22,881 nucleotides of DNA from Acanthaster planci (GCF_001949145.1 NW_019091456.1:925224-948104); one strand, 5' to 3'; counted from the first letter of the stretch, positions 15,601 to 21,365 are shown. The notes: a model not told the origin generated them from the sequence alone. Made by a program: numbers and translations.

Positions 15601-18593
15601 ATGAATATACGAGTACAAGTCCTCATACATGAAAATAGGTCCTCATACGTGGTTATGAGGACAGGCAGTAGCCTCAAAATTCCTCAAGTATATGGGTCAT
15701 GATGGTTTAAATGAGTTTACCCTGTTAATCATGGAAAGCATTTGTTTTTCTCAAAACAGCAAAAGCTATGAGTTAATGCGGCATTAAAATTTCATGGAAA
15801 ATTTGTAAAGTTTTCAGAGAAAAAGCAAAGTTACCTACTGTGTGCAAAGCTAATTGGTGATTTTGCACCCACCAGAAGGACCTACATGCACATGTTTGCA
15901 AACATGCTGGTTTGTTGCTTTACATCCGTAGTAAATGCAGACCCATCAAAGGCCACCTTTTGCGACTTTCTACCCCAGTAGCCCAAATATTTCGTATAAT
16001 GATTGTTTTCACATACCCTGGGGCTTGATGTTAGATACATGTACACGTACCCTCTTGACTTCTAGACTTGATCCAAGTTGTGTTCCAATCTCCGGATTTA
16101 TTTTTCCCTAGATTTTGAGCATGTTCTGACTTCCAGCAGCATGCCGGTCTACAGTAGCAAGGAGACCTTCAGGCACACAGCTGAGCCCATCTTTGCTTTA
16201 CCCAAGCTACAGCTGGAGATGAAGTCTAACCACATGCAGTCCACGCACAGCCCGGCCCTCAATGGTAAAGTCTTTCTGCAGCTGTTACCAGTGTTGTAGT
16301 CTTGTTCTCAAGTCACTAAATTGCCTTACCAGTTCATTTAATGTGTACCACATGGGTCATAGGTTGGTGTATTTTTTTTACTGTTCTAGCCAATAAATTT
16401 TAGAAAGTGCTGTTATTTAAGTTCATGGAAAATGGGACTTCCTTTTGCAGGATGCAAGCTTTCATGCGTTCACCTTCTGTAGATCGTGATGTTCAGCAGA
16501 TGGCTAAAGGGCCGTCTACATGTACATGTTCCATCCTTGTCACAGGTTCAAGTGTAGAAAAGAAGCGTACGTCATCACAGAAGAAAAACTTCAAAAGAAT
16601 TCTTCCAAAGCCGCTGGCGCTTAATACTGAAGTTAACGAAAATGGTACCGATGGCTTTTGTCCTTTTCTAGGGCCACCCCAAGCTGTAACAGTCAGCTTT
16701 GTCACCCATTTCACCGATCACATCAACGTAGCCATGGACATCGAGCTCATTCTCTTCCTTCATGCATTTGTCACGGCCTACATCAGCTACAAAGACAAAG
16801 GTAGGACCTCCGGAACGCCTCCTTGACTATTATGCCACTTCACTACCCCGAAAGTCACTTTGCTTGTCAACCGGTAGTTTGGTGATTTCTGGGCAGTTTC
16901 ATTGGTGAATGGGGGGGAAGGGGGAGTTAATGAGCACAGAGTGGAGACCATTTCATGTGTCTTCTTCCCAGAGGGTGTAAAAGCTCCCCCAATTAAATGT
17001 AAAATCTTGCACCTAAGAAAATTCCTTAAAGAAATCATCAGATCCCCCCCAAAAAACTTGTCCCTCAAAAATTGGTTCTGGATACTTCCTTGGTTTGCCA
17101 TTTTCATGGACGTCTGTGTTGAATCCAGAGGTCCTATGCACCAAATTCAGATTTATGTAAATGAAAATAACCAAGTATAGTTTCACAACACACATCAGGC
17201 TGGGCAAAAATCCAACATAAATTAACATCTCCCCAGCGCAAATCCACCCTTGGAAAATAACTTTATCACTTTTCCCTGAATGATCAATAATTTGCCTAAT
17301 GAAGTTTGCGGAGAAAGTATATTCATAGCCTCTGACCTGGTTTTGCAGCCACCCAGTCCCACCGCAACTCGGTGTCCAGCAGGCCAACTATGAAAGCCTC
17401 GACGGAACAGGACATCCTGTCGTTGCCGGAACCCGCCAGCACGGCTACCAGTGAGGTCACGCCCTCCAGTGGGGCCAGTGATTGGAGGGAGTTCCAATGC
17501 ATCACCTGGCAGTTGGAGCCCACCATCAGGTAGGTGGCGACTCCACTTTTCCGCGTTTTGAAAAAAAAAAACCTGTTGTGGGTCAAGTCCATTGTAAGTC
17601 CCTACAAGTCCATCACAAGACCTCCAGTCTGTCTTTATTAAGTCACAAGCTATTCAAATGAACTGCAACAAAATATTCCTTTGTCACTGTTCATCCTGCT
17701 ACTTGTGGTTGGTCTTGCAAAGAGACTCGTGATGGGCTTGACTGCGGTACTGGGAAAAACATTCAGGAGATTTGATGTATGCACCTTAATCTTTAAGTAG
17801 AGGATACCTCAGTTTTAAATTTGACTTCCCTCACATCCTGTTAAATCTTTATACGAAGGGTACTTCAACAGCTATGAAACAATTTTTCTGTAGACCAAGT
17901 CCTTAAAGTTTCAAGTCTCTTTAATTCATATTTTCCTTTTGTTTATTCAGTCCTTTTATAACTCTATTGTGTCACGTTATTGGCTAGCCCTAGCAACTGG
18001 TAGTATATAATTGCTTCCAAACTACAAACTTAAAACTGGTTCACTTCAAAACAGTGTACTGCTTTTTCTTTAAAACTTTTTGACATTTTCTAGGATCTTT
18101 TTAATGAATCTTAATATCTCATGAAAGGATTCTCGTTCATACAATACAAAGTCCAAGTATGCATGGCAAGTTTTCATTTCAATGTGCACAAAAGCCTGTG
18201 GTATTTTCATATTGAGTTAAAGATTTTCAACAGCAATTGGCAATGGCATCCAAGTGTCTGTCACTTTTATTGAGGTCACTGTTGAGGATGTACTGGTACT
18301 CTGAATCTATACCCCTAAGTTGGGTCTTAGGAATGTCTTATTGGCCCACCGAGCACGGATAGTTGAAAGCGTGGTGGTTTAATGACGTTTGTTTGCTTTC
18401 CACCAGGCTGTTGTCGTGGGGAGGCAAGCAGATCGAGCCCATCGGGGTGGACTACATCCTACAGAAGCTTGGGTTCTCCCATGCCCGGGTCACCATCCCC
18501 AAGTGGATGCAGCGGGGGGCCATGGACCCACTGGACAAGACGCTGGCCTTGCTCATGGAGAAGCTCATTCAGTACATCAAGGAGAACGACTGA
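480..18593 (+). CDS. BLTP1: BLTP1 (KIAA1109/tweek) orthologue, C-terminal 1,166 residues in 19 exons; 5' part outside window
   Basis: Nineteen exons with AG acceptors and GT donors join without a frame conflict into 1,166 codons and a TGA. Exons: 480-627, 2435-2632, 2992-3079, 3809-3960, 4431-4557, 5379-5528, 5787-6134, 7540-7698, 8274-8474, 9075-9300, 10145-10302, 10864-11050, 13410-13672, 14575-14838, 15312-15494, 16112-16264, 16672-16800, 17349-17529, 18407-18593. The product matches the C-terminal FSA_C region of animal BLTP1 in order and spacing. Known of the family: BLTP1 is a roughly 5,000-residue rod of repeating beta-groove (RBG) modules, anchored in the ER by an N-terminal helix. 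It is thought to carry phospholipids in bulk between membranes at contact sites. Fly tweek affects synaptic vesicle recycling, and human loss causes Alkuraya-Kucinskas syndrome. The anchor and most of the groove are not in this window. Exon edges are inferred without transcript data, and the orthologue call rests on remembered human sequence. Confidence 0.93.
628..2434 (+). other. Intron 1 (1.8 kb)
   Basis: AT-rich intron, donor gtgagg and acceptor gtgttcacag. Open frames of up to 114 codons occur on both strands, but they are A/T-driven and resemble nothing known to me. A possible tRNA-derived SINE fragment on the minus strand is listed separately. Confidence 0.8.
2280..2352 (-). repeat. Possible tRNA-derived SINE head (degenerate)
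   Basis: Read on the minus strand, tactaaatggataaggtgtc followed by gcaaatGGTTGAATCCtacc resembles an A box and B box of an Arg-type tRNA. The B box lacks one C, and the A-to-B spacing is about 14 nt too short for a functional tRNA. No poly-A or second copy was seen in the window, so this is a tentative call. Confidence 0.25.
2435..2632 (+). CDS. BLTP1: BLTP1 exon 2 (residues 50-115)
   Basis: Acceptor ttcacag, phase 0, ending in AAG before donor gtacgg. It starts LHYQSS and ends with a hydrophobic beta-strand block (AVLYTWFMLTSPPK), which corresponds to the strand preceding the LLDFLEQALE helix in human BLTP1. The middle is a Ser/Thr/Gln/Glu-rich linker (about residues 58-98), probably disordered. 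Confidence 0.88.
2633..2991 (+). other. Intron 2
   Basis: A 359-bp intron, donor gtacgg and acceptor atttgtcttacag. The 123-codon minus-strand open frame that spans it and exon 3 is an antisense shadow. Nothing else was seen. Confidence 0.8.
2992..3079 (+). CDS. BLTP1: BLTP1 exon 3 (residues 116-144)
   Basis: Short exon encoding EVVVSLSLLDFLEEALETVP and a Thr/Ala-rich tail. It matches the human HLLDFLEQALETIP helix of the C-terminal domain. It ends after one base of a split GAT codon before donor gtaagg (phase 1). Confidence 0.9.
3080..3808 (+). other. Intron 3
   Basis: AT-rich intron of 729 bp, donor gtaagg and acceptor tttcctggtgcag. No repeat or RNA gene was recognised. Confidence 0.8.
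3809..3960 (+). CDS. BLTP1: BLTP1 exon 4 (residues 145-195)
   Basis: Encodes SLVSSSTMDSSTFPVDVVVY and then CLKPSVICLSCLPASK before donor gtacat. The human protein has the same order: Ser-rich linker, FPVDVVVYV strand, then SCLP. This is a characteristic beta-strand pair of the C-terminal domain. Acceptor after ggtgcag; ends in phase 0. Confidence 0.92.
3961..4430 (+). other. Intron 4
   Basis: A 470-bp intron, donor gtacat and acceptor catgctgacag. Open frames here and on the antisense strand of exon 4 (up to 163 codons) show no protein family features. Confidence 0.8.
4431..4557 (+). CDS. BLTP1: BLTP1 exon 5 (residues 196-237)
   Basis: Starts VECLLKLPTVEFAFSSRG, the counterpart of human VECMLKLPSLDLVFSSNRG, and continues into a Ser/Thr/Asp linker ending TSK. 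It begins in phase 0 and ends in phase 1 before donor gtaggt. The linker here is shorter than the human one. Confidence 0.92.
4558..5378 (+). other. Intron 5, containing a minisatellite
   Basis: An 821-bp intron from gtaggt to the acceptor ttcttaacag. About half is the A/C-rich tandem array listed separately. The rest is AT-rich and featureless. Confidence 0.8.
4728..5137 (+). repeat. A/C-rich minisatellite, about 100-110 bp unit
   Basis: A word of the type ccaacacgaggcccaccaaa recurs at 4751, 4861 and (diverged) 4960, giving periods of 110 and 99 bp, followed by a decayed fourth unit to about 5137. Each unit is built from shorter words of about 10-11 bp of the type accaacacaag. The + strand is almost free of T runs, so the minus strand is G/T-rich and carries a spurious 106-codon frame of repeated Val/Gly/Leu/Cys words. 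Confidence 0.85.
5379..5528 (+). CDS. BLTP1: BLTP1 exon 6 (residues 238-287)
   Basis: Encodes VGLSIAAVMSDFSLYVFHPY followed by GGSQRRERLVEEM. It matches the human block ending SDFSxYVFHPYGAG, one of the clearest family signatures in the window. Both ends are phase 1; acceptor ttaacag and donor gttagg. Confidence 0.93.
5529..5786 (+). other. Intron 6
   Basis: A 258-bp AT-rich intron, donor gttagg and acceptor gacaaacag. Nothing else was seen. Confidence 0.8.
5787..6134 (+). CDS. BLTP1: BLTP1 exon 7, conserved strand plus long Gln/Ser/Pro linker (residues 288-403)
   Basis: The longest exon here. The first third encodes SRKDALSLKVEFIKINMSRS, matching the human DSLSINLEFVKVSLSRIRR. The remaining ~75 residues form a low-complexity Gln/Ser/Pro/Arg linker (QQQPRPLSHQQSPPFF, SSSPSTSQNN), which is probably disordered and lineage-specific. 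Both ends are phase 1, so the whole exon could be skipped in frame, though that would remove a conserved strand. Donor gtaagt. Confidence 0.88.
6250..6569. mobile_element. Inverted-repeat-bounded segment with internal hairpins, MITE-like
   Basis: Bounded by exact 11-bp inverted repeats GGTCATTCAAG (6250-6260) and CTTGAATGACC (6559-6569). Inside are a perfect 9-bp hairpin TGCATTTCA / TGAAATGCA (6358-6366, 6382-6390) and a second, nearly perfect stem accaagggag / ctctcttggt (6397-6406, 6432-6441). I see no clear target-site duplication, so the superfamily is unknown. The length (320 bp) and structure fit a non-autonomous DNA transposon. Confidence 0.55.
6902..7437. mobile_element. PIF/Harbinger-type MITE with TTA target-site duplications
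   Basis: The left terminus AGCCTAGTTTCCATATGGTCGT (6902-6923) and the reverse complement of the right terminus (7416-7437, AGCCTGGCTTCCATATCGACGT) agree at 18 of 22 positions. Both ends are flanked directly by TTA (6899-6901 and 7438-7440), the 3-bp duplication typical of PIF/Harbinger elements. A perfect 10-bp hairpin, gcaaagttga / tcaactttgc (7280-7289, 7297-7306, loop 7), lies inside. At 536 bp with no transposase-like frame, it is non-autonomous. The right end lies 102 bp upstream of exon 8. Confidence 0.75.
7540..7698 (+). CDS. BLTP1: BLTP1 exon 8 (residues 404-456)
   Basis: Encodes LCDIGTAAFKYDMRRLTEIM and then AFPKAWYRKSIMKRMFLG. The human protein has almost the same string (CDIGSASFKYDMRRLSEILAFPRAWYRRSI is split here only for description). 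It is among the most conserved segments of the family. The exon ends with an acidic/Gln linker, and both ends are phase 1; donor gtgaga. Confidence 0.95.
7699..8273 (+). other. Intron 8
   Basis: A 575-bp T-rich intron, donor gtgaga and acceptor ctgcaaatccag. No repeat was recognised. Confidence 0.8.
8274..8474 (+). CDS. BLTP1: BLTP1 exon 9, Ser/Pro-rich linker (residues 457-523)
   Basis: Encodes an acidic/aromatic patch (SSDYEDDYSPQK) followed by a Ser/Pro/His-rich linker with several Ser-Pro pairs (LKRDFPFPPPSPSVFSVHSQ). The human counterpart region is also a long Ser/Pro linker between MFLG-type and MNMSNVMG blocks, but the residues are not alignable by eye. Both ends are phase 1. The frame, GC-rich codon use and flanking sites (atccag, gtatgt) support a real exon. 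Confidence 0.85.
8475..9074 (+). other. Intron 9
   Basis: A 600-bp intron, donor gtatgt and acceptor ttttctggttcag. A short repeated word (aagtactt) occurs at about 8996-9003 and 9027-9034. Nothing else was seen. Confidence 0.8.
9075..9300 (+). CDS. BLTP1: BLTP1 exon 10 (residues 524-598)
   Basis: The first half is a Ser/Gly/Arg linker. The second half encodes SVRVGVNFTKLDIHMNMSNV followed by MGSTV, the counterpart of human FAINLKQLNVQMNMSNVMGNT, a paired beta strand of the C-terminal domain. It ends in phase 2 (GT of a GTC codon) before donor gtaagt; the next exon supplies C and reads TGG TCG ACT. Confidence 0.93.
9301..10144 (+). other. Intron 10 with hexanucleotide array
   Basis: An 844-bp intron, donor gtaagt and acceptor tttttctttgcag. 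About a third is the hexamer array at 9455-9729. The rest holds only short chance frames. Confidence 0.8.
9455..9729 (+). repeat. (TTACTG/TCACTG)n hexanucleotide microsatellite
   Basis: About 46 tandem hexamers in one register. The second base varies between T and C through the array, and TTACTA variants occur near the ends. Because the period is a multiple of three and holds no stop in several frames, it produces long spurious frames on both strands (poly Thr-Val, Ser-Asn/Asp, Cys-Tyr/His). These are not genes. Confidence 0.95.
10145..10302 (+). CDS. BLTP1: BLTP1 exon 11 (residues 599-651)
   Basis: Encodes WSTTDLRTQGYVSIDSVGSK and, further on, STLEAKGGVIGGQVVIEQL. It matches the human order WTTSGLKSQGRLSVGS, then LDSKGGVVGGTIDV. 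It starts in phase 2 and ends in phase 1 (T of a TCG codon) before donor gtaagg. Confidence 0.93.
10303..10863 (+). other. Intron 11, AT-rich
   Basis: A 561-bp intron, donor gtaagg and acceptor ttgtgtttgcctcag. It contains exact 12-bp inverted repeats AATCATTGAATA (10391-10402) and TATTCAATGATT (10681-10692) bounding a 302-bp AT-rich stretch with several TTTGATTAA-type words. This may be a decayed mobile element, but the low complexity makes that weak. Confidence 0.7.
10864..11050 (+). CDS. BLTP1: BLTP1 exon 12 (residues 652-713)
   Basis: Encodes SHSQQPSHAPSHK, then MTVRIDYMGSSIIMQRLDKV and QLSDEWKL. The human sequence has NQQPSHK, RVDYMGSSILM and LQDEWKV in the same order. It ends in phase 2 (AG of an AGG codon) before donor gtgggc, a weaker donor than most in this gene. 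Sequence resembling this exon end recurs in the adjacent intron. Confidence 0.93.
11166..11385 (+). repeat. 104-bp tandem repeat in C-rich DNA
   Basis: The word tgctgcagctg starts at 11166, 11270 and 11374, exactly 104 bp apart, with near-identical sequence between (acacccacccatgg.., gcacctttctctaacaccca). Two full units and the start of a third are present. Surrounding DNA to about 11560 is rich in ACCC/CCTA words and poor in G on the + strand. Confidence 0.88.
11759..12328. mobile_element. piggyBac-like (TTAA) MITE, copy 1, near full length
   Basis: The left end aaccacttcatgccgggg follows an N. The right end, ccccggcaggaagtggttaa (12309-12328), reverse-complements to TTAACCACTTCCTGCCGGGG. 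So the terminal inverted repeat is about 18-20 bp with one mismatch, and TTAA is the likely target site. Subterminal short hairpins occur at both ends (tgccgg..ccggca; ctccgattccggag). The element is about 570 bp without a transposase, so it is non-autonomous. TTAA targeting and CC-type termini fit piggyBac-like elements; the superfamily is inferred. Confidence 0.68.
12329..12625 (+). repeat. Duplicated flank, copy 1
   Basis: About 297 bp following MITE copy 1 (gatgagcaactacttcaaag onward to tttgcttgctg). It recurs at 13031-13338 with roughly 3% differences by eye and one 8-bp indel (agggtcat, in copy 2 only). Confidence 0.9.
12626..13029. mobile_element. piggyBac-like MITE, copy 2, right end missing at an N
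   Basis: Starts with a complete TTAA (12626-12629) and the left terminal repeat ccactttgtgccgggg, then follows copy 1 at roughly 95% identity by eye. It stops at ggtatatgg next to N (13030). The last ~160 bp of copy 1, including its right terminus, have no counterpart. Confidence 0.68.
13031..13338 (+). repeat. Duplicated flank, copy 2
   Basis: Second copy of the 12329-12625 sequence. It ends at tttgcttgctg and is followed by cTTTAAgg. TTAA at 13339-13342 sits where copy 1 is followed by the TTAA of MITE copy 2, so it looks like the corresponding empty site. Confidence 0.88.
13410..13672 (+). CDS. BLTP1: BLTP1 exon 13 (residues 714-801)
   Basis: Encodes LEWDTFQLMLSRSSTPDLIK followed by RLEEFFSQQFQSSKRMLASW. 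It matches human LKWDIFQVMISRSTTPDLIK and LQEFFTQQFDTSKR. The tail is a Ser/Thr/Gly linker. The exon is strongly GC-rich. It begins with G completing AGG and ends in phase 1 before donor gtgagc. Confidence 0.95.
13673..14574 (+). other. Intron 13
   Basis: A 902-bp intron, donor gtgagc and acceptor atactgttccccag. A 311-bp inverted-repeat segment (13937-14247) is listed separately. The frame running on from exon 13 past the donor carries no family sequence. Confidence 0.8.
13937..14247. mobile_element. Inverted-repeat-bounded segment, MITE-like
   Basis: Exact 9-bp inverted repeats CCTGCCAAC (13937-13945) and GTTGGCAGG (14239-14247). Extending outward, TACCTGCCAAC pairs with TGCCTGCCAAC at all but one position. 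The interior has repeated words ending in -gccctctt. No target duplication could be fixed, so this is a tentative mobile-element call. Confidence 0.4.
14575..14838 (+). CDS. BLTP1: BLTP1 exon 14 (residues 802-889)
   Basis: Encodes ERNYHRHWQPAFALLRSC, a segment with LTLGGHVLLSGQ, then TLLACFHGINFRASSWALF and an amphipathic end (LQEPQLHFETEA). The human protein has HRHWPGVLKVVSGCHIS, GGSMSLHGNH, LACFHGPNFRSKSWALF and LEEPNIAFWTEA in that order. There is no ATG near the start, so a methionine-initiated scan misses this frame; the antisense frames over it are shadows. Both ends are phase 1; donor gtatgg. Confidence 0.93.
14839..15311 (+). other. Intron 14, with C-tract dispersed-repeat pieces
   Basis: A 473-bp intron, donor gtatgg and acceptor taattgattgcag. 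It has a hairpin gtggcc / ggccac (14976-14981, 14988-14993), followed by a C tract and aaaagttgcca. Near 15214 the words ttggttctggat and ccttgg occur. Similar words recur in intron 17 and the 3' flank, which suggests pieces of a dispersed (possibly hAT-like) repeat; this is inference. Confidence 0.65.
15312..15494 (+). CDS. BLTP1: BLTP1 exon 15 (residues 890-950)
   Basis: Encodes NIIEDLVFNLGHNQTERGEG then SMGVIYRVTRTERHHFP and CFHYVCAIKAPEG. It corresponds to human VQTLDFHLGHN, then MATITKITRRRHENPP and WFNYVTA. Both ends are phase 1; donor gtaaag. Confidence 0.92.
15495..16111 (+). other. Intron 15 with a repeated 9-mer and hairpin
   Basis: A 617-bp intron, donor gtaaag and acceptor tttatttttccctag. 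GTCCTCATA occurs at 15512, 15619 and 15639, and its reverse complement at 15654-15662. The last pair forms a perfect 9-bp stem with a 6-nt loop (15639-15662). The rest is AT-rich. Confidence 0.8.
16112..16264 (+). CDS. BLTP1: BLTP1 exon 16 (residues 951-1001)
   Basis: Encodes SSSMPVYSSKETFRHTAEPI, then FALPKLQLEMKSNHMQSTHS. It corresponds to human GGSSYNHETETIFALPRMQLDFKS followed by HVQ. Both ends are phase 1; donor gtaaag, acceptor ccctag. Confidence 0.93.
16265..16671 (+). other. Intron 16
   Basis: A 407-bp intron if exon 17 starts at 16672. An upstream in-phase acceptor at 16545 would shorten it to 281 bp. The sequence 16546-16671 between them stays open and is discussed under exon 17. 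Confidence 0.65.
16672..16800 (+). CDS. BLTP1: BLTP1 exon 17 (residues 1002-1044); optional 5' extension to 16546
   Basis: Encodes PPQAVTVSFVTHFTDHINVA followed by MDIELILFLHAFVTAYI, matching human VECSVVTEFTDHICVTMDAELIMFLHDLVSAYL. I chose the start at 16672 because the acceptor has a strong pyrimidine tract (gcttttgtccttttctag) and the join ALNG-PPQAV gives about the human spacing. A second acceptor (tccatccttgtcacag, ending 16545) is in the same phase and would add 42 codons of basic, Lys/Ser-rich sequence (about KKRTSSQKKNFKRILPKP). Donor gtagga; both ends phase 1. Confidence 0.88.
16801..17348 (+). other. Intron 17
   Basis: A 548-bp intron, donor gtagga and acceptor cctggttttgcag. It contains a G-rich patch (gggggggaagggggag, about 16911) and a C7-A6 tract followed by ttggttctggat near 17045-17085, shared with intron 14. 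Confidence 0.75.
17349..17529 (+). CDS. BLTP1: BLTP1 exon 18 (residues 1045-1104)
   Basis: Begins with a Ser/Thr/Pro linker (ATQSHRNSVSSRPTMKAS) and ends SDWREFQCITWQLEPTIR, matching human WRDFMCNTWHLEPTLR. It ends in phase 2 (AG of an AGG codon) before donor gtaggt. Confidence 0.95.
17530..18406 (+). other. Intron 18
   Basis: An 877-bp AT-rich intron, donor gtaggt and acceptor gtttgctttccaccag. No repeat or RNA gene was recognised. Confidence 0.8.
18407..18593 (+). CDS. BLTP1: BLTP1 last exon and stop (residues 1105-1166)
   Basis: Encodes LLSWGGKQIEPIGVDYILQK, then LGFSHARVTIPKWMQRGAMD and PLDKTLALLMEKL, ending IKEND and TGA (18591-18593). The human C terminus has the same order: LISWTGRKIDPVGVDYILQK, LGFHHARTTIPKWLQRGVMD, then PLDK. 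The human Lys/Glu-rich tail after this point is absent, so this protein ends roughly 15-20 residues earlier. Confidence 0.96.
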
Positions 18594-20135
18594 GACGGCA
18601 AGCTAGCGATTTGGGCCCAGTGTCGAGGAAGAAACACGACACTCGGTAGGTGGGAACCAGTTTAAAAAAATAATGCATTATACATCACATTTTTGCCTGG
18701 TAACCCCTTTGTCTTAGCGTTGTCATGTTTGTGTTCAGCAGAGTTGTCTACAATGAAGTATCTCTGTTGAGTTTTCCCCAAGCCAATTTTGCACGGCGGA
18801 GGAAAAAAAAAAGGCAGGCCACTTAGTGGTACGATACAGGTAGTTTTCTCTGCCGGTTTTGATATCCCCCCCCCCCCCCCGCATTTTGAAACCTGTAGAC
18901 ACTATGAGTACAGCTTTTTATTTGCCTGTCCACGTAGACTTTTTCCTGAGCAAACGGCTTCAGGAAACGTCCTGGGAATTTTCAGTGGCCCAGGCCAACT
19001 TGTAGTTTTTGAGAAGATGCTGAAAAAAGTTCAAATCGGTTTCTCTTTTTTATAAATACGATCACCACAAATCACTGCTACGAGGCTGAATTTCTTTGAA
19101 GAACTCAGTGACAGTAGAAATCTACATGAGCACATGCAGACACACCGACTCAGTAAGGTGAAAAGCAGTGTTTCTGCAATACCGGCAGTTACCTTTGAAC
19201 TATCTCGTGACTGAGCATTTCCATGAAATGAGCTAGTGATCTCTGTGTGGAATAGTCGAAAGATTGTCAGCGATGAAATGGGGAGTAGGCACACGTTTTG
19301 TAGTTGTACTGAAATTTGAGTAACTTTTGTTGTTGCTTTGGCGACATTTTCCTTGTTAGAAATTAGATTTTTTTGAAAAGCATTTTATAGTTTCACTTGC
19401 TTGGTACTGTTAACAGAGGGGGCAAGAATCGGAGAAATAATACTGCCAAATTGTGAGGATTTCCCCCCCCCCAAAAAAAGTTGCCACAGGTAAAACAAAT
19501 CAAGTATTGTGTACCAACTGATATGTAGAAATTATGTACTCGTTCATTGAGGTTCCCTTTTTGTACATAATATGTACTGATCACTCTGTAAATTTGCAAG
19601 CCTGTAAAGTAACCAATTATAGGGCATTTTGAAAATAAGGAGTAAAAAACAAATTTTTTTTTTCCTATTAATTTTTTTGTTTGGGGTTTTCTAAGAATTT
19701 TTTTATTTGGTTTTGTTGTAAAGGATGAGTTTTTTAAATCGGACATCTTAATGGCGGAAGTGACTTCTGGTATACATTTTTTCTCAGGTTTTTAATTTGT
19801 GATTGTGGTCAATTTCTCGTTTGGAATGTTAGGTTTGCAGCAAGGATTTTCCTTTGCCTATGACTCAAGCTGTTCAGAAGGCATACATGGAAGTTACTTT
19901 TTTTTTTAAGTACTACTGGAGCAATGACGCGGAATACTTTTGGTAGAAATTTTTATACATTTTCTCCTATTTTGCACCTTGATGAAGTGAAACAAGATGA
20001 GGGTTGTGAAAACATCAGTTTAAAAAGAAATCAACAATTTGGTAGAGGAATAAGCTTTTTACAAGTTAAATTTAAATTAAGTGTAGTTCACCAAGTTCTT
20101 TAAATTCACACGAACATAATTTAAATTTGCCACAC

Positions 20136-20535
20136 TAGTCTGGATACCAGACTCGACGACTCCGACTATCCTTGTCAAATCCAAGGGTCCAGTTTCCGAA
20201 AAACAGCTGAAATATTCAGAACTCATCCTGTTCATATTTGGTATTTATGGCCGTGTCTGTACGCATAATGGGATTTATATACATGTACATGTATATATTT
20301 TTACTTTTGCTTGCTGCCCACATGCAACACAATGTTACTTCCTTCCTATGCATTTTGTCTCGCATGTTTTCAAACTGACCATCTACATTAACGGCCTGTA
20401 TGTACATCTGAGCATAGGATCCACCCAGAGCTTTCCTTGTGACCCTTGACATGCTGCGTCATGATCTACTTACATGTATATACGTGGGTGATACTCAACC
20501 AAGTGTTGATCAAGGTTGTTAGGGGAACCAGACTA
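20136..20535. mobile_element. Probable TA-flanked MITE (400 bp)
   Basis: The left end TAGTCTGGATACC (20136-20148) and the reverse complement of the right end, TAGTCTGGTTCCC (20523-20535), agree at 11 of 13 positions. The left end itself forms a perfect hairpin agtctgg-ata-ccagact. TA at both edges could be a target duplication of the Tc1/mariner kind. There is no transposase-like frame. The superfamily is inference. Confidence 0.48.
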
Positions 20536-20549
20536 TTACTATACCTTGC

Positions 20550-20684
20550 GATTTGGGGCAAGCGTTTCCTTAGTTACATAAGAGAGGCCTTGCACCAGGA
20601 CAGTTTTCAGTGGATATTAGATGGCATGGAGGAACCAGTCCGTTTAAGAGATGGTGGTCGCTATCCAAACGCTTGCCCCGAATC
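20550..20684. repeat. Foldback repeat, 18-bp arms
   Basis: gatttggggcaagcgttt (20550-20567) and its reverse complement aaacgcttgccccgaatc (20667-20684) pair with one mismatch across about 100 nt. It lies immediately downstream of the TA-flanked element. Origin unknown. Confidence 0.7.
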
Positions 20685-21345
20685 ACAAAATATTTTCTTT
20701 AGTCTGAGGAGTTCAAATTGCTATGTTTCAGTGCAATCAGATATGTATGTACTGAACTCTCTGATTTTACTCTAATTTCACTCGCAAACGGCTTATTGCT
20801 CCAGTGTCCCATAGTCTACTGTAAACATGTACAGTGATGAACCCTCCTGTTTTAACCGTCAGAAATGCCTTCCACTTGATTTCCCCCAGTACACAGACAC
20901 ATATGGGAAATTTGACTGATTTTGACTGATATGACAACCGTTCCAAGAGTGTATCTTAGCATAGAAGGGTTAATGATCTTGCTAGACATAAGTGACAATG
21001 TAAAGTACGGACACAGTACAGTACCAACTACAATACTTCTGAAAACAAGTAGAGTACTATTAAGGATGCTATTTATGGATATCATATGTCAAAGGCCAAT
21101 TACATAATTACTTTTTTTTTTGTGGTGTACTCTTGTATAAATGAAGGGCTTGTTTTTGTACCAACCTTGTTAAATTGTTTGGACGACACGAGTGGTCGTT
21201 ATTCTGTGGTGATCGGCATTTTTCTTTGAAGTCCGAATCGGTTTTGTTTGACACTGCCCACGTGCCATTCTTGTGTCTAGAGGTACATGTAGGTGAAGAT
21301 TGTCACCAATTGCACAAATGAGCCCGCGCACTGAAAGCACACACG

Positions 21346-21365
21346 GCCATGCCACGCGGCATGGC
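21346..21365. other. Perfect GC-rich hairpin
   Basis: GCCATGCC (21346-21353), loop acgc, GGCATGGC (21358-21365), followed by a T run. In eukaryotic DNA this is not evidence of a terminator. It could be an RNA structure if the 3' UTR extends this far. Confidence 0.6.

Noticed and set aside
16643-16671. A GT..AG pair that could be read as a 29-nt intron inside the extended exon 17
   Set aside because: Too short for an animal spliceosomal intron. The AG at 16670-16671 is better explained as the acceptor of the full intron 16.
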